DNA from: JBQTJJ01 sp052387235
Lineage (GTDB): Bacteria > Actinomycetota > Acidimicrobiia > Acidimicrobiales > GCA-2861595
Assembly (NCBI GenBank): GCA_052387235.1
Contig: JBQTJJ010000087.1
Span: forward strand, 1 to 29,839
Direction of reading: 5' to 3'
DNA length: 29,839 nt
A program made the translations under genes and the position numbers. Below, piece by piece: positions 1-8,089 of this stretch (the stretch's first letter is position 1; every line of letters starts with the position of its first letter). The notes under the pieces are model-generated. The model was not told the origin of the DNA. It saw nothing but the letters and a program-made list of their open reading frames with translations, and made no database searches.

Positions 1-573
1 ACCCTCGGCCTCACCCTGGTGAGCCTGGTGGGCCAGTGGACCGGCCTGGCCGGGGCCGTGCTGGTGACGTCCCGCTGGAAGGGCACGGGGGACCTCCGGG
101 CCGACTTCGGGTTCGTCGTCGAGGGCCGCGACATCGGCCCCGGGGTCATGGTCGGCGTGCTCTCCCAGCTGGTGATGGTCCCGCTGCTGTACCTGCCCCT
201 CGACCTGCTCGGGTTCGACTTCGACGTGTCCGAGGAGGCGCGCGACGTCCTGGACCGGGCCAGCGGGCCGGGCCTGGCCCTGCTCGCCCTGTGCATCATC
301 GTGGGCGCCCCGGTCGTGGAGGAGCTGTTCTTCCGGGGCCTGCTGCAGCGCTCGGCCGCGCGCCGCTTCGGCCCGGCGTTGGCGGTGGGCCTGTCGGCGG
401 TGGTGTTCGGACTCACCCACTTCCAGCCCCTGCAGCTGCTGGGGCTGGTCGCCTTCGGCGTGGTGCTGGGGATCCTCGCCCACCGGGCCGGACGGCTCGG
501 CCCGGCCGTGGTGGCGCACGTGGCGTTCAACGCCACCACTGTCGTCTGGCTCCTCGTGGACAGGGTGGGCTGA
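1..573 (+). CDS. CPBP-family intramembrane metalloprotease, 5'-truncated by window edge
   Basis: The frame is open from the first base, so the true start lies upstream; an internal GTG at 19 is only the first start codon visible. The protein is hydrophobic with several membrane segments. It carries the CPBP (CAAX protease and bacteriocin-processing, formerly Abi) motifs in order: EELFFRG (the EExxxR motif, about residues 106-112), FGLTHF with the second metal-binding His, and HVAFN near the C terminus. Family knowledge: intramembrane zinc proteases, in bacteria mostly of unknown substrate, some linked to peptide maturation or immunity. The C terminus is complete and ends 77 nt before a small zinc-ribbon gene. 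No neighbouring substrate gene is visible, so the role here is open. Confidence 0.88.
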   Translation, partial: TLGLTLVSLVGQWTGLAGAVLVTSRWKGTGDLRADFGFVVEGRDIGPGVMVGVLSQLVMVPLLYLPLDLLGFDFDVSEEARDVLDRASGPGLALLALCIIVGAPVVEELFFRGLLQRSAARRFGPALAVGLSAVVFGLTHFQPLQLLGLVAFGVVLGILAHRAGRLGPAVVAHVAFNATTVVWLLVDRVG

Positions 574-584
574 CGAGCTGGTCC

Positions 585-612
585 TAAAGGTCGGCGCCGC
601 GAGCGCCGATCA
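585..612 (+). promoter_or_regulatory. Sigma-28 (FliA/WhiG)-type promoter upstream of the zinc-ribbon gene
   Basis: TAAA at 585-588 is followed after 16 nt by GCCGATCA at 605-612, matching the sigma-28/WhiG pattern TAAA-N15/16-GCCGATAA. The element shares AAGGTCGGC and GCGCCGATC with a second site at 18309-18335. The start codon at 651 is 38 nt downstream, leaving room for the visible Shine-Dalgarno. The same bases could form a 9-bp stem (589-597 with 603-611), which is the alternative reading. Confidence 0.5.
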
Positions 613-650
613 TCACGGCGGCACGGGTTTGCCGACGAGGGAGGGGCGCA

Positions 651-815
651 ATGAGCTGCCCGAAGTGCAAGAGGTCCAGCCTGACCGAGATCGCGTTGAC
701 CATCGGGGACCGACCGGTCACGATGCGCAACTGCTCGGGGTGCGACAGCCGGTGGTGGGCCAGCGAGGGCGAGGCCCTCCACCTCCACGGCGTGCTCGAG
801 CTGGCCCGGCGCTAG
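651..815 (+). CDS. Small zinc-ribbon protein (54 aa)
   Basis: ATG at 651 is preceded by a purine-rich Shine-Dalgarno (GAGGGAGGGG, 638-647 region), giving a 54-residue protein. Two cysteine pairs, CPKC (residues 3-6) and CSGC (28-31), form a typical treble-clef/zinc-ribbon knuckle arrangement, followed by a Trp pair (RWW) and a short helix. No catalytic residues are visible. I recall similar short CPKC/CxxC proteins in actinobacterial genomes, but no function can be named from sequence. It sits alone between a CPBP protease and a large membrane protein, and has its own sigma-28-like promoter. The coding call rests on start, RBS, Cys spacing and clean stop. Confidence 0.8.
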   Translation: MSCPKCKRSSLTEIALTIGDRPVTMRNCSGCDSRWWASEGEALHLHGVLELARR

Positions 816-890
816 ATCTCGCCGGTTCGGGCCCGGCCGGCCGGGCCGGGGCGGTCACCGATCGGGCGGGAGTTCGGGCAACATGGGCCG

Positions 891-3626
891 ATGCGCCGGC
901 CTTCCCTCGGCTCCTTCGCGACCCTGGTCGCCGTCGGGGGCGCCGCCCTGTTCGTGTTCGTGCAGCTCCAGCCGGGCCTGCTGTTCGCGTCCACCACGCC
1001 CAACGGGGGCGACATGGGCGCCCACGTGTGGGGGCCGGCGTTCATGCGGGACCACCTGCTGCCCCAGGGCCGCCTCACCGGCTGGGCGCCCGACTGGTAC
1101 GCCGGCTTCGCCTTCCCGGCCTTCTACTTCCCGGTACCGAGCCTGCTGATCGTCCTCGGCGACGCCATCGCCCCCTACGAGGTGGCGTTCAAGCTGGTCA
1201 GCGTGTCCGGGCTGGTGAGCCTGCCAGTGGCGGCGTGGGCCTTCGGCCGGCTGGCCCGGCTGCGCGAGCCCGGTCCGGCCTGCCTGGCCGTGGCCACGGT
1301 GCCGTTCCTGTTCGACCGCAGCTTCTCGATCTACGGCGGCAACATCGCCTCCACGCTGGCCGGCGAGTTCTCCTACTCGATCAGCCTCTCGGTCGCCCTG
1401 GTCTTCCTGGGCGTGCTGGCCCGGGGCCTGCGCACCGGCCGGCACCGGGCCCTGGCCGCCGGTCTCCTGGCGCTGGGCCTGATGTCGCACGTGGTGCCCA
1501 CCTTCTTCGCCGTGGTGGGAGCGGTGGTCCTCACCCTGCTGCAGCCGTCGGTGCGCCGCCTCGGCCACACCGTCGTCGTGGGCGCGGTGGCCGGCCTGGT
1601 GGCGGCGGTATGGGCCCTGCCGTTCCTGTGGCGCCTCCCCTACACGAACGACATGGGCTACGAGAAGATCACCCAGTACCGCGAGAACCTCGGGCTCACC
1701 ACCGACAGCGACCTGCGCTGGCTCCTCGGCCTGGCCGCGGTCGGCGTGGTGGCGTCGGCCGTCCGGCGGTGCCGCGTCGGCGCCTTCCTCACCGTGATGG
1801 CGGTGGTGTCGGCCCTCGGGTTCCGCTACGTCCCCCAGGGCAAGATCTGGAACCCCCGGATCCTCCCGTTCTGGTACCTGTGCCTCTACCTCCTGGCCGG
1901 TCTGGCGCTGGCGTCAGTGGCGTGGGCCGTGATGCACCTGGCCGCTGCCGACCGGCGCGAAGGCGTGGCCCGGGCCGTCCCCGTCGCCACCTTCGGGGTC
2001 GTGCTGGTAACGACCCTCCTCATCGTGGGGATCTGGCGCGACCTCCCGGTGCTGGATCGGGTCCCCTTCCAGCTCGTCCTGGTGCTGGCCGCGGTGGCGG
2101 TGGCTGCGATGCGGCTGGCCGCGGCCGAGCGCCGGGAGCCCGTGGCGCGGGCCGCCCCTGCCGTGGCCTCGGTGGCGGTCCTGATCGTGACGCTCGTCTT
2201 CGTCGGCATCCCCCTTCACCTCCCGGTGCTGGAGCGCTTCCCGGTCAAGCAGGTCCTGTCGGTCATCCCGAGGACGACCACCCCCGACCGCAGCTACATA
2301 CCCGACTGGGCCAAGTGGAACTACAACGGCTACGAGCGCAAGGCGGCCTGGCCCGAGCACGAGGCCGTGATCGAGACCATGGAGGGGATCGGCGAGACCG
2401 TCGGCTGCGGCCGGGCCCACTGGGAGTACGAGCCCGAGCTGGACCAGCTGGGGACGCCGCTGGCCCTGATGCTCCTGCCGTACTGGACCGACGGGTGCAT
2501 CGGCTCCATGGAGGGCCTCTACTTCGAGTCGTCGGCCACCACCCCCTACCACTTCCTCTCGGCCGCCGAGCTGTCCCGGAAGGCGTCCCGGCCCCAGCGG
2601 GGGCTCCCGTACCGCGACTTCGACCTGGCCGCCGGCGTCCGCCACCTCCAGCTGCTCGGGGCCCGCTACTACATGGCCTTCACCGACGAGGCCAAGGGGG
2701 CGGCGGCCCAGCACCCGGACCTGCGCCTGGTGGGCTCCACCGGGTCGTTCCCCGTGAACTACTCCACCGGGCCCGGCCAGCGCAGCTGGGAGATCTACGA
2801 GGTGGCCGGGTCGGGGCTGGTGGTGCCGCTCGAGCACGAGCCGGTGGTGGCGCCGGCCATGGCCGGTGGGGAGAAGGAGTGGCTGGCCGGGTCGGCGCCG
2901 TGGTTCATGGACGGCGCCCGCCACGACGTGCTCATCGGAGGCGACGGGCCCCAGCAGTGGCGCCGCGTGGCCTCGCCGGACGGGCCACTGCCCAAGAAGC
3001 CCCTCCGCCCCGTCACCGTCTCCCGCATCCGCGCCGGCGACGCCCGCATCGCCTTCGACGTCGACCGCCCCGGCACGCCGGTGCTGGTGAAGACGTCGTA
3101 CTTCCCCAACTGGGAGGCCTCCGGGGCCGACGGGCCGTGGCGCGTCACGCCCAACCTCATGGTGGTGGTGCCCACGAGCCGCCAGGTGGAGCTGCGCTAC
3201 GGCACCACGCCCGTGGACGTCGCCGGCTGGGCCCTCACCGGTCTCGGGATCGTCGCCCTGGTCGTGCTGGCCAGGCTGAAGCCGAAAGCGCCGGAGGAGC
3301 CCGAGGCGGCGACGCAGCCCTGGCCGGCGTCAGCGCTGTGGGCCGCGCAGGGCCAGGCGGAGCCGGACCAGCCCCTGCACGGAACGGACCCCGCGCCGGA
3401 CGATGGACGTCCGCGACGGGCGCGACTCGCGCACCGCGACGGGGACCTCGGTGACGGCCAGGCCGGCCCGCTCGGCCCGCAGGACCAGCTCGGTGTCGAA
3501 CAGGTCGGTACCGAACCGGCACTGCTCGACGAGGGGGAGGAGGGCCAGGCGCCGCATGGCCTTCATGCCGTGGGTGTCCGAGACCTTGAGGCCGAACCCG
3601 CGCCGGAGCACGAGGGCGAACGCTGA
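891..3626 (+). CDS. Large multi-pass membrane protein, 6-pyruvoyl-tetrahydropterin synthase-related (PTPS_related) type
   Basis: A 911-residue protein with an N-terminal membrane helix, a polar stretch with the DW(Y/A)AGFAFPAFYFP-like segment near residues 63-80, many further helices, then a roughly 320-residue extracytoplasmic part with one last helix near residues 776-797. This architecture matches the PTPS_related/YfhO-like family of bacterial membrane proteins, thought by topology to resemble GT-C glycosyltransferases; enzymatic proof is lacking. ATG 891 lies 6 nt after a weak CAACAT -10-like box. Two oddities: residues about 341-458 are an internal tandem duplication, and the final 99 codons run antisense through the 3' end of the convergent glycosyltransferase gene. 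The tail after about residue 800 is low-complexity Pro/Glu/Arg and may not be conserved, so the functional protein may effectively end near 3300. Confidence 0.75.
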   Translation: MRRPSLGSFATLVAVGGAALFVFVQLQPGLLFASTTPNGGDMGAHVWGPAFMRDHLLPQGRLTGWAPDWYAGFAFPAFYFPVPSLLIVLGDAIAPYEVAFKLVSVSGLVSLPVAAWAFGRLARLREPGPACLAVATVPFLFDRSFSIYGGNIASTLAGEFSYSISLSVALVFLGVLARGLRTGRHRALAAGLLALGLMSHVVPTFFAVVGAVVLTLLQPSVRRLGHTVVVGAVAGLVAAVWALPFLWRLPYTNDMGYEKITQYRENLGLTTDSDLRWLLGLAAVGVVASAVRRCRVGAFLTVMAVVSALGFRYVPQGKIWNPRILPFWYLCLYLLAGLALASVAWAVMHLAAADRREGVARAVPVATFGVVLVTTLLIVGIWRDLPVLDRVPFQLVLVLAAVAVAAMRLAAAERREPVARAAPAVASVAVLIVTLVFVGIPLHLPVLERFPVKQVLSVIPRTTTPDRSYIPDWAKWNYNGYERKAAWPEHEAVIETMEGIGETVGCGRAHWEYEPELDQLGTPLALMLLPYWTDGCIGSMEGLYFESSATTPYHFLSAAELSRKASRPQRGLPYRDFDLAAGVRHLQLLGARYYMAFTDEAKGAAAQHPDLRLVGSTGSFPVNYSTGPGQRSWEIYEVAGSGLVVPLEHEPVVAPAMAGGEKEWLAGSAPWFMDGARHDVLIGGDGPQQWRRVASPDGPLPKKPLRPVTVSRIRAGDARIAFDVDRPGTPVLVKTSYFPNWEASGADGPWRVTPNLMVVVPTSRQVELRYGTTPVDVAGWALTGLGIVALVVLARLKPKAPEEPEAATQPWPASALWAAQGQAEPDQPLHGTDPAPDDGRPRRARLAHRDGDLGDGQAGPLGPQDQLGVEQVGTEPALLDEGEEGQAPHGLHAVGVRDLEAEPAPEHEGER
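1911..2264 (+). repeat. Internal tandem duplication (2 x 177 bp) inside the membrane protein gene
   Basis: Two 59-codon units, 1911-2087 and 2088-2264, encode matching helix-loop-helix segments. Shared landmarks at the same offset are HLAAADRRE/RLAAAERRE, GVARAVP/PVARAAP, and LPVLDRVP/LPVLERFP. At DNA level the 14-mer ctcccggtgctgga recurs at 2043 and 2220, exactly 177 nt apart. The units have diverged, so the duplication is not very recent. Confidence 0.8.
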
Positions 3627-4034
3627 GGTGATGGACCGGCGGACCCACGTGCGCTGGTCGTCGGCGCCGGCGGCCCGCTTGCTCCCCACCACCAGGTCGG
3701 GGCCGCCCGGCGCGGTGAGGAGGCCGAGCACGGTGTCCAGGAACCCGAGGTCGTAGTAGTCGACGTCGAAGTTGGCCACCACGTCACCCCGGGCCGCGAG
3801 GAACCCGGCCCGCAGCGCGGCGCCGTAGTCGGGCACCGGAAGGGAGATGGCCCGCACGCCCGGCACGTCGTCGGCCAGCCGCCGGGCCAGGGCGGCGGTG
3901 CCGTCCGTCGACCCGTTCTCCACCACCACCACCTCGGCCCCACCGCCCCGGCCCGCCAGCCCGGCGGCCACGTCCCGGACGGCCTGCTCGAGGAAGCCGG
4001 CCTCGTTGAACGCCGGCATGACGACCGAGATCAT
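3330..4034 (-). CDS. Family 2 glycosyltransferase
   Basis: A 234-residue GT-A type enzyme beginning ISVVMPAFNE, with the nucleotide-sugar binding VVVVENGSTDGT segment, an AALRAGFLAARGDVV segment, and a DxD-like metal site in NFDVDYYD. Such enzymes transfer a sugar from an NDP- or polyprenyl donor; DPM1-like polyprenyl-phosphate glycosyltransferases share these motifs, but the acceptor cannot be read here. There are no C-terminal membrane helices. I chose ATG at 4034 because it immediately precedes the first beta strand; a TTG at 4067 would add 11 residues and has no better ribosome site. The gene is divergent from phosphomannomutase and convergent with the preceding membrane protein, overlapping it by 297 nt. 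A role in envelope or cell-surface glycan assembly is inferred from these neighbours. Confidence 0.85.
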   Translation of the reverse strand: MISVVMPAFNEAGFLEQAVRDVAAGLAGRGGGAEVVVVENGSTDGTAALARRLADDVPGVRAISLPVPDYGAALRAGFLAARGDVVANFDVDYYDLGFLDTVLGLLTAPGGPDLVVGSKRAAGADDQRTWVRRSITSAFALVLRRGFGLKVSDTHGMKAMRRLALLPLVEQCRFGTDLFDTELVLRAERAGLAVTEVPVAVRESRPSRTSIVRRGVRSVQGLVRLRLALRGPQR

Positions 4035-4106
4035 GCCGGGGGCGGGGTGGGGGAAGGCACCGTTCAACTCTTACCGCAAGAGGGGCGGCGGCGGGGTCGC
4101 TCCCAC

Positions 4107-4112
4107 TAGGCT
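4107..4112 (+). promoter_or_regulatory. Putative -10 box of the pmm gene
   Basis: TAGGCT lies 9 nt before ATG 4122, in the 54-87 nt gap divergent from the glycosyltransferase. No convincing -35 is visible. The spacing would give a leader of at most two or three nucleotides, like the secA start at 12653. Confidence 0.4.
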
Positions 4113-4121
4113 CACGCCCCG

Positions 4122-5474
4122 ATGTCCTCACTGGATGCGATCTTCAAGGCCTACGACGTGCGCGGCATCGTGCCCGACGAGCTCGATGCCGAGGTGTGCC
4201 GGCGCATCGGCGCCGCCTTCGCCTCCTTCACCGAGGCGCCCTCCATCCTGGTGGCCCGCGACATGCGGGGATCGGGCGAGGAGCTGTCCCAGGCCTTCGC
4301 CGACGGGGTCACGTCGCAGGGCACCGACGTGGTGCACCTGGGGCTGGCGTCCACCGACCTGCTGTACTTCGCCGCCGGCCGGCTGGACTCGCCCGGCGCC
4401 ATGTTCACCGCCTCCCACAACCCGTCGCAGTACAACGGGGTGAAGCTGTGCCTGGCCGGGGCCCGGCCCGTGGGCCAGGACACCGGGCTGGCCCGCATCA
4501 AGGAGCTGGTGGAGGTGCCGGCGCCGGCCTCGGGGCGCACCCCCGGCCGCGCGACGCGGCTGGACCTGATGGGGGAGTACGCCGAGCACGTGCGGTCCTT
4601 CGTCGACATCGGCGCCCTCCGGCCCCTCAAGGTCGTGGCCGACACCGGCAACGGGATGGGTGGGCTGGTGGCGCCCCGGGTGTTCGAGGGCCTACCCTAC
4701 GAGCTGGAGCTGCTCTACCCCGAGCTCGACGGGTCGTTCCCCAACCACCCGCCCGATCCCATCCAGCCCGAGAACCTGAAGGACCTGCAGGCCCGCGTGC
4801 TCGACACCGGCGCCGACGTCGGCCTGGCCTTCGACGGCGACGCCGACCGGGTCTTCCTGGTGGACGAGAAGGCGGAGCCGGTGTCGGGGTCCACCACCAC
4901 CGCCATGGTGGCCAAGGCCATGCTGGAGAAGTACCCGGGCGCCACCGTCATCCACAACCTCATCTGCTCCAAGGCCGTGCCCGAGGTCATCCGGGAGCAC
5001 GGCGGCACGCCGGTGCGGACCAGGGTGGGCCACTCGTTCATCAAGGCCGTGATGGCCGACACCGACGCCGTGTTCGGCGGCGAGCACTCCGGCCACTACT
5101 ACTTCCGGGACAACTACCGGGCCGACTCCGGCCTCATCGCGGCGGTGGTGGTGCTGGAGCTGCTGGGCCGCACCGGGCGGCCGCTGTCGGAGACCCGCCG
5201 GCCCTTCGAGCGCTACGCCATGTCGGGCGAGATCAACTCCAAGGTGGACGGCGACCCGGCCGCGGTGATGGAGCAGGTGGCCCAGCTCCACGCCGGCGCC
5301 TCCATCGACCGCACCGACGGCCTCACCGTCGACCACGGCGACTGGTGGTTCAACCTGCGGCCCTCGAACACCGAGCCGCTGCTGCGCCTCAACCTGGAGG
5401 CCGCCACGCGCGAGCAGTGCGACGCCCACGTCGACGAGGTCCTCGCGCTGATCCGCCAGTCCGGGCGGGCCTGA
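4122..5474 (+). CDS. manB: Phosphomannomutase/phosphoglucomutase
   Basis: A 450-residue alpha-D-phosphohexomutase with the full set of family motifs: TASHNPSQYNG with the phosphoserine near residue 100, the Mg-binding DGDADR near residue 240, the sugar-binding GEHSGHYYF near residue 323, and the phosphate-binding RPSNTEPLLR near residue 415. It interconverts mannose-6-P and mannose-1-P (and often glucose phosphates), feeding GDP-mannose for glycolipids and glycoproteins. Length is normal for bacterial PMM/PGM. It starts the run pmm, Trm112-like, SIS isomerase, ahcY, a block like that around Rv3257c-Rv3255c in mycobacteria. Translation is probably near-leaderless from the TAGGCT box. The exact preference for mannose or glucose cannot be settled from motifs. 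Confidence 0.93.
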   Translation: MSSLDAIFKAYDVRGIVPDELDAEVCRRIGAAFASFTEAPSILVARDMRGSGEELSQAFADGVTSQGTDVVHLGLASTDLLYFAAGRLDSPGAMFTASHNPSQYNGVKLCLAGARPVGQDTGLARIKELVEVPAPASGRTPGRATRLDLMGEYAEHVRSFVDIGALRPLKVVADTGNGMGGLVAPRVFEGLPYELELLYPELDGSFPNHPPDPIQPENLKDLQARVLDTGADVGLAFDGDADRVFLVDEKAEPVSGSTTTAMVAKAMLEKYPGATVIHNLICSKAVPEVIREHGGTPVRTRVGHSFIKAVMADTDAVFGGEHSGHYYFRDNYRADSGLIAAVVVLELLGRTGRPLSETRRPFERYAMSGEINSKVDGDPAAVMEQVAQLHAGASIDRTDGLTVDHGDWWFNLRPSNTEPLLRLNLEAATREQCDAHVDEVLALIRQSGRA

Positions 5475-5476
5475 GC

Positions 5477-5719
5477 ATGGCCCTCGACCCCCAGCTGCTG
5501 GAGATCCTCGCCTGCCCCGAGGACAAGGGCCCGCTGCTCTACTTCGAGGACGAGCAGTGCCTCTACAACCCCCGCCTGCGGCGCCGCTACGCCATCCGGG
5601 ACGACATCCCGATCATGCTCATCGACGAGGCCGAGACGGTGGCCGACGACGAGCACGCCCGGCTCCTGGCCAGGGCCGAGGCCGAGGGCATCGCCCCCAC
5701 CTTCGAAGACACCCCGTGA
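5477..5719 (+). CDS. Trm112-like small protein
   Basis: An 80-residue protein starting 2 nt after the pmm stop. It has the Trm112 N-terminal signature LLEILACPEDKGPL and the downstream YAIRDDIPIMLIDEA strand-turn. Trm112 proteins in eukaryotes and archaea activate methyltransferases; the bacterial relatives are short, often have only part of the zinc cysteines (here one Cys in LACP and one in EQCLYN), and their role is unclear. In actinobacteria a protein of this type commonly sits between phosphomannomutase and the SIS isomerase, as here. The stop overlaps the GTG start of the next gene (GTGA), so translation is probably coupled. Confidence 0.88.
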   Translation: MALDPQLLEILACPEDKGPLLYFEDEQCLYNPRLRRRYAIRDDIPIMLIDEAETVADDEHARLLARAEAEGIAPTFEDTP

Positions 5720-6750
5720 GCGAGCGGCTCGACACCCAGGGGATCTGGGACGCCACCGCCGGCCTCCCCGAGCAGGTGGAGCGGGCCGCGGTCGAAGCCG
5801 AGGGCCTCGACGGCCTGCCCCTGCGGACCGAGGTGGAGAACGTCGTCGTCCTGGGCATGGGCGGCAGCGGCCTGGCCGGCGACATCCTGCTGGCCACGGC
5901 CGGCCCCTTCATGTCGGTGCCGGTGGTCGTGGTGAAGTCGTACACCCTGCCCGCCTTCGTGGGCGAGGGATCGCTCGTGTTCGCCATCTCGTTCTCCGGC
6001 AACACCGAGGAGACGGTGGAGGCGGCGGGCGAGGCCGCCGTGCAGGGGGCCCGCGTGGTGGCGGTGACGAGTGGCGGCCAGCTGGCCAAGCTGGCGTCGT
6101 CGTGGGGCTCGCCGGTGGTGCCGGTGCCGGGCGACCTGCCGCAGCCCCGCACGGCCATCGGCGCCATGGCCGTCCCGCCCCTCGTCGTCCTCGAGCAGAT
6201 CGGGCTGTTCCCCGGCGCGGCCCAGTGGATCGACCTCGCCGTCGAGCAGCTCAAGCGCCGTCGGGACCAGCTGCTGGCCGGCGCCGGGCCGGCGGCCGAG
6301 GTGGCCCGCCGCGTCGGCCGCACCATCCCGCTCATCCACTCCTCGGGGGCCCTCGGCAACGCCGCGGCCCAGCGCTGGAAGACTCAGGTGAACGAGAACG
6401 CCAAGGCGCCCGCCTTCTGGTCGGTCCACCCCGAGCTGTGCCACAACGAGCTGCAGGGCTGGGGCCAGCACGGCGACGTCACCCGCCAGCTCGTGACCCT
6501 GGTGCAGCTCCGCCACGACAGCGAGCACCCCCAGGTGAGCCGGCGCTTCGAGCTGTGCGACGACCTGGTCCGCGAGGTCGTGGCCGGCATCGAGGTGGTC
6601 GAGGCCGAGGGCGACGGCGACCTGGCCCAGCTCCTCGACCTGGTGCTGGTGGGCGACGTCGTCTCGCTCCACATGGCCGACAACGAGGGCATCGACCCCG
6701 GCCCCGTCCCGATCATCGAAGAGCTCAAGCTGCGCCTCCAGGAGGGCTGA
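5716..6750 (+). CDS. SIS-domain phosphosugar isomerase (bifunctional glucose/mannose-6-phosphate isomerase type)
   Basis: A 344-residue protein starting at GTG 5716, overlapping the Trm112 stop by 4 nt. The N-terminal SIS domain has the phosphosugar-binding loop GMGGSGLAGDI near residue 47 and the second SIS motif SFSGNTEETVEA near residue 93. The C-terminal half contains ENAKAPAFWSVHPELCHNE, typical of the PGI/PMI group, with a conserved Glu and His near the active site. Family members interconvert fructose-6-P with glucose-6-P and/or mannose-6-P. Position directly downstream of phosphomannomutase argues for supply of mannose-6-P. It is the counterpart of mycobacterial Rv3256c by position, whose own activity is not well established, so the bifunctional label is a family inference. 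Confidence 0.87.
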   Translation: MSERLDTQGIWDATAGLPEQVERAAVEAEGLDGLPLRTEVENVVVLGMGGSGLAGDILLATAGPFMSVPVVVVKSYTLPAFVGEGSLVFAISFSGNTEETVEAAGEAAVQGARVVAVTSGGQLAKLASSWGSPVVPVPGDLPQPRTAIGAMAVPPLVVLEQIGLFPGAAQWIDLAVEQLKRRRDQLLAGAGPAAEVARRVGRTIPLIHSSGALGNAAAQRWKTQVNENAKAPAFWSVHPELCHNELQGWGQHGDVTRQLVTLVQLRHDSEHPQVSRRFELCDDLVREVVAGIEVVEAEGDGDLAQLLDLVLVGDVVSLHMADNEGIDPGPVPIIEELKLRLQEG

Positions 6751-6758
6751 ACCGACCC

Positions 6759-8021
6759 ATGGCACCCACCCACGACATCGCCGACCCCGGCCTGGCCGAT
6801 CTCGGCCGCCAGCGCATCGACTGGGCCGAGACCCACATGCCGGTGCTGGCGTCGATCCGGGAGCGCTTCGCCAAGGAGCGGCCCCTCGACGGCATCACGG
6901 TGGCGGCCTGCCTCCACGTCACCACCGAGACGGCCAGCCTCCTGCGCACGCTGAAGGCGGGCGGCGCGTCGGTCCACGTGTGCGCCTCGAACCCGCTGTC
7001 CACCCAGGACGACGTCACCGCCGCCCTGGTCCGGGACGAGGGCATGGCCGTCCACGCCATCAAGGGCGAGGACCACGAGACCTACTTCCGCCACATCGAC
7101 GCCGTGCTCGACGCCCACCCGCAGCTCACCATGGACGACGGCTGCGACCTGGTCTCCCGGCTGCACCAGATGCGTCCCGACCAGGTGGCCGAGGTGGTGG
7201 CCGGCACCGAGGAGACCACCACCGGCGTCATCCGGCTGCGGGCCATGGAGGCCGACGGCGCGCTGCGGTTCCCCATCGTGGCCGTGAACGACGCCGACAC
7301 CAAGCACATGTTCGACAACCGCTACGGCACCGGCCAGTCCACCCTGGACGGCATCATCCGGGCCACAAACGTCCTGCTGGCCGGCAAGCGCGTCGTGGTC
7401 GCCGGCTACGGCTACTGCGGCAAGGGGGTGGCCAGCCGGGCCAGCGGCATGGGTGCCCAGGTGTACGTCACCGAGATCGACCCGCTGCGCGCCCTCGAGG
7501 CCGTGATGGACGGCTTCCGGGTCGTCACCATGGAGGAGGCCGCCCCCGAGGGCGACATCTTCATCACCGTCACCGGCAACCGCGACGTGCTGCGCCGGGA
7601 GCACTTCGCGGCCATGCGCGACGGCGCCATCCTCGCCAACTCCGGCCACTTCGACATCGAGATCGACCTGGTGGCCCTGGCCGACCTCGCCGGCACCTCC
7701 CGCCGGCCGGTGCGGGCCTCGGTGGAGGAGTTCCTGGTGGGCGACCGGCGCATCCTGGTCGTGGCCGAGGGCCGGCTGGTGAACCTGGGCGCGGCCGAGG
7801 GCCACCCGGCCGCCGTGATGGACATGAGCTTCGCCAACCAGGCCCTGGTGGCGGAGTGGGTCGTCCAGCACGCCGCCGGCCTGGAGAAGCGGGTCTACGA
7901 CGTCCCCCGCGAGATCGACAGCGAGATCGCCCGCCTCAAGCTCGAGAGCATGGGCGTCACCCTCGACCGCCTCACCCCCGAGCAGCAGGAGTACCTCTCC
8001 AGCTGGACGGTGGGCACGTAA
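6759..8021 (+). CDS. ahcY: S-adenosyl-L-homocysteine hydrolase (adenosylhomocysteinase)
   Basis: A 420-residue protein from ATG 6759, 8 nt after the SIS gene. Recognisable AhcY segments are CLHVTTETASLLRTLKAGGA with the substrate-binding Thr/Glu, DDGCDLV, the catalytic FPIVAVNDADTKHMFDN region with Lys, Asp and His, the NAD loop GYGYCGKGVA near residue 216, and ANSGHFDIEID. The enzyme reversibly cleaves SAH to homocysteine and adenosine using bound NAD, in the cytoplasm. The sequence lacks the roughly 40-residue insertion of the long bacterial type, resembling the shorter archaeal/thermophile form. Its neighbours downstream (RLP, MtnA) deal with methylthioadenosine products, so the group may form a SAM by-product module. 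A strong hairpin follows 10 nt after the stop. Confidence 0.95.
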   Translation: MAPTHDIADPGLADLGRQRIDWAETHMPVLASIRERFAKERPLDGITVAACLHVTTETASLLRTLKAGGASVHVCASNPLSTQDDVTAALVRDEGMAVHAIKGEDHETYFRHIDAVLDAHPQLTMDDGCDLVSRLHQMRPDQVAEVVAGTEETTTGVIRLRAMEADGALRFPIVAVNDADTKHMFDNRYGTGQSTLDGIIRATNVLLAGKRVVVAGYGYCGKGVASRASGMGAQVYVTEIDPLRALEAVMDGFRVVTMEEAAPEGDIFITVTGNRDVLRREHFAAMRDGAILANSGHFDIEIDLVALADLAGTSRRPVRASVEEFLVGDRRILVVAEGRLVNLGAAEGHPAAVMDMSFANQALVAEWVVQHAAGLEKRVYDVPREIDSEIARLKLESMGVTLDRLTPEQQEYLSSWTVGT

Positions 8022-8031
8022 AGCCCACTTT

Positions 8032-8070
8032 CGAGTAAATAGCACGCCATTTTGGCGTGCTATTTACTCG
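8032..8070. terminator. Perfect 18-bp inverted repeat with TTT loop after ahcY
   Basis: Arm cgagtaaatagcacgcca (8032-8049), loop ttt (8050-8052), arm tggcgtgctatttactcg (8053-8070). The stem is strikingly AT-rich for this DNA. There is no T-tract after it, as is common for actinobacterial hairpin terminators. A possible GTG start of the RLP gene (8057) falls inside the right arm, so a role in attenuation or start-site occlusion is the alternative. Confidence 0.55.
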
Positions 8071-8089
8071 GGACCGGGCGTGGGCGACG

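Noticed and set aside
629..3454. A 940-codon plus-strand frame covering the zinc-ribbon and membrane protein region
   Set aside because: Arg/Pro/Gly-rich out-of-frame reading; the other frames hold recognisable motifs and membrane helices.
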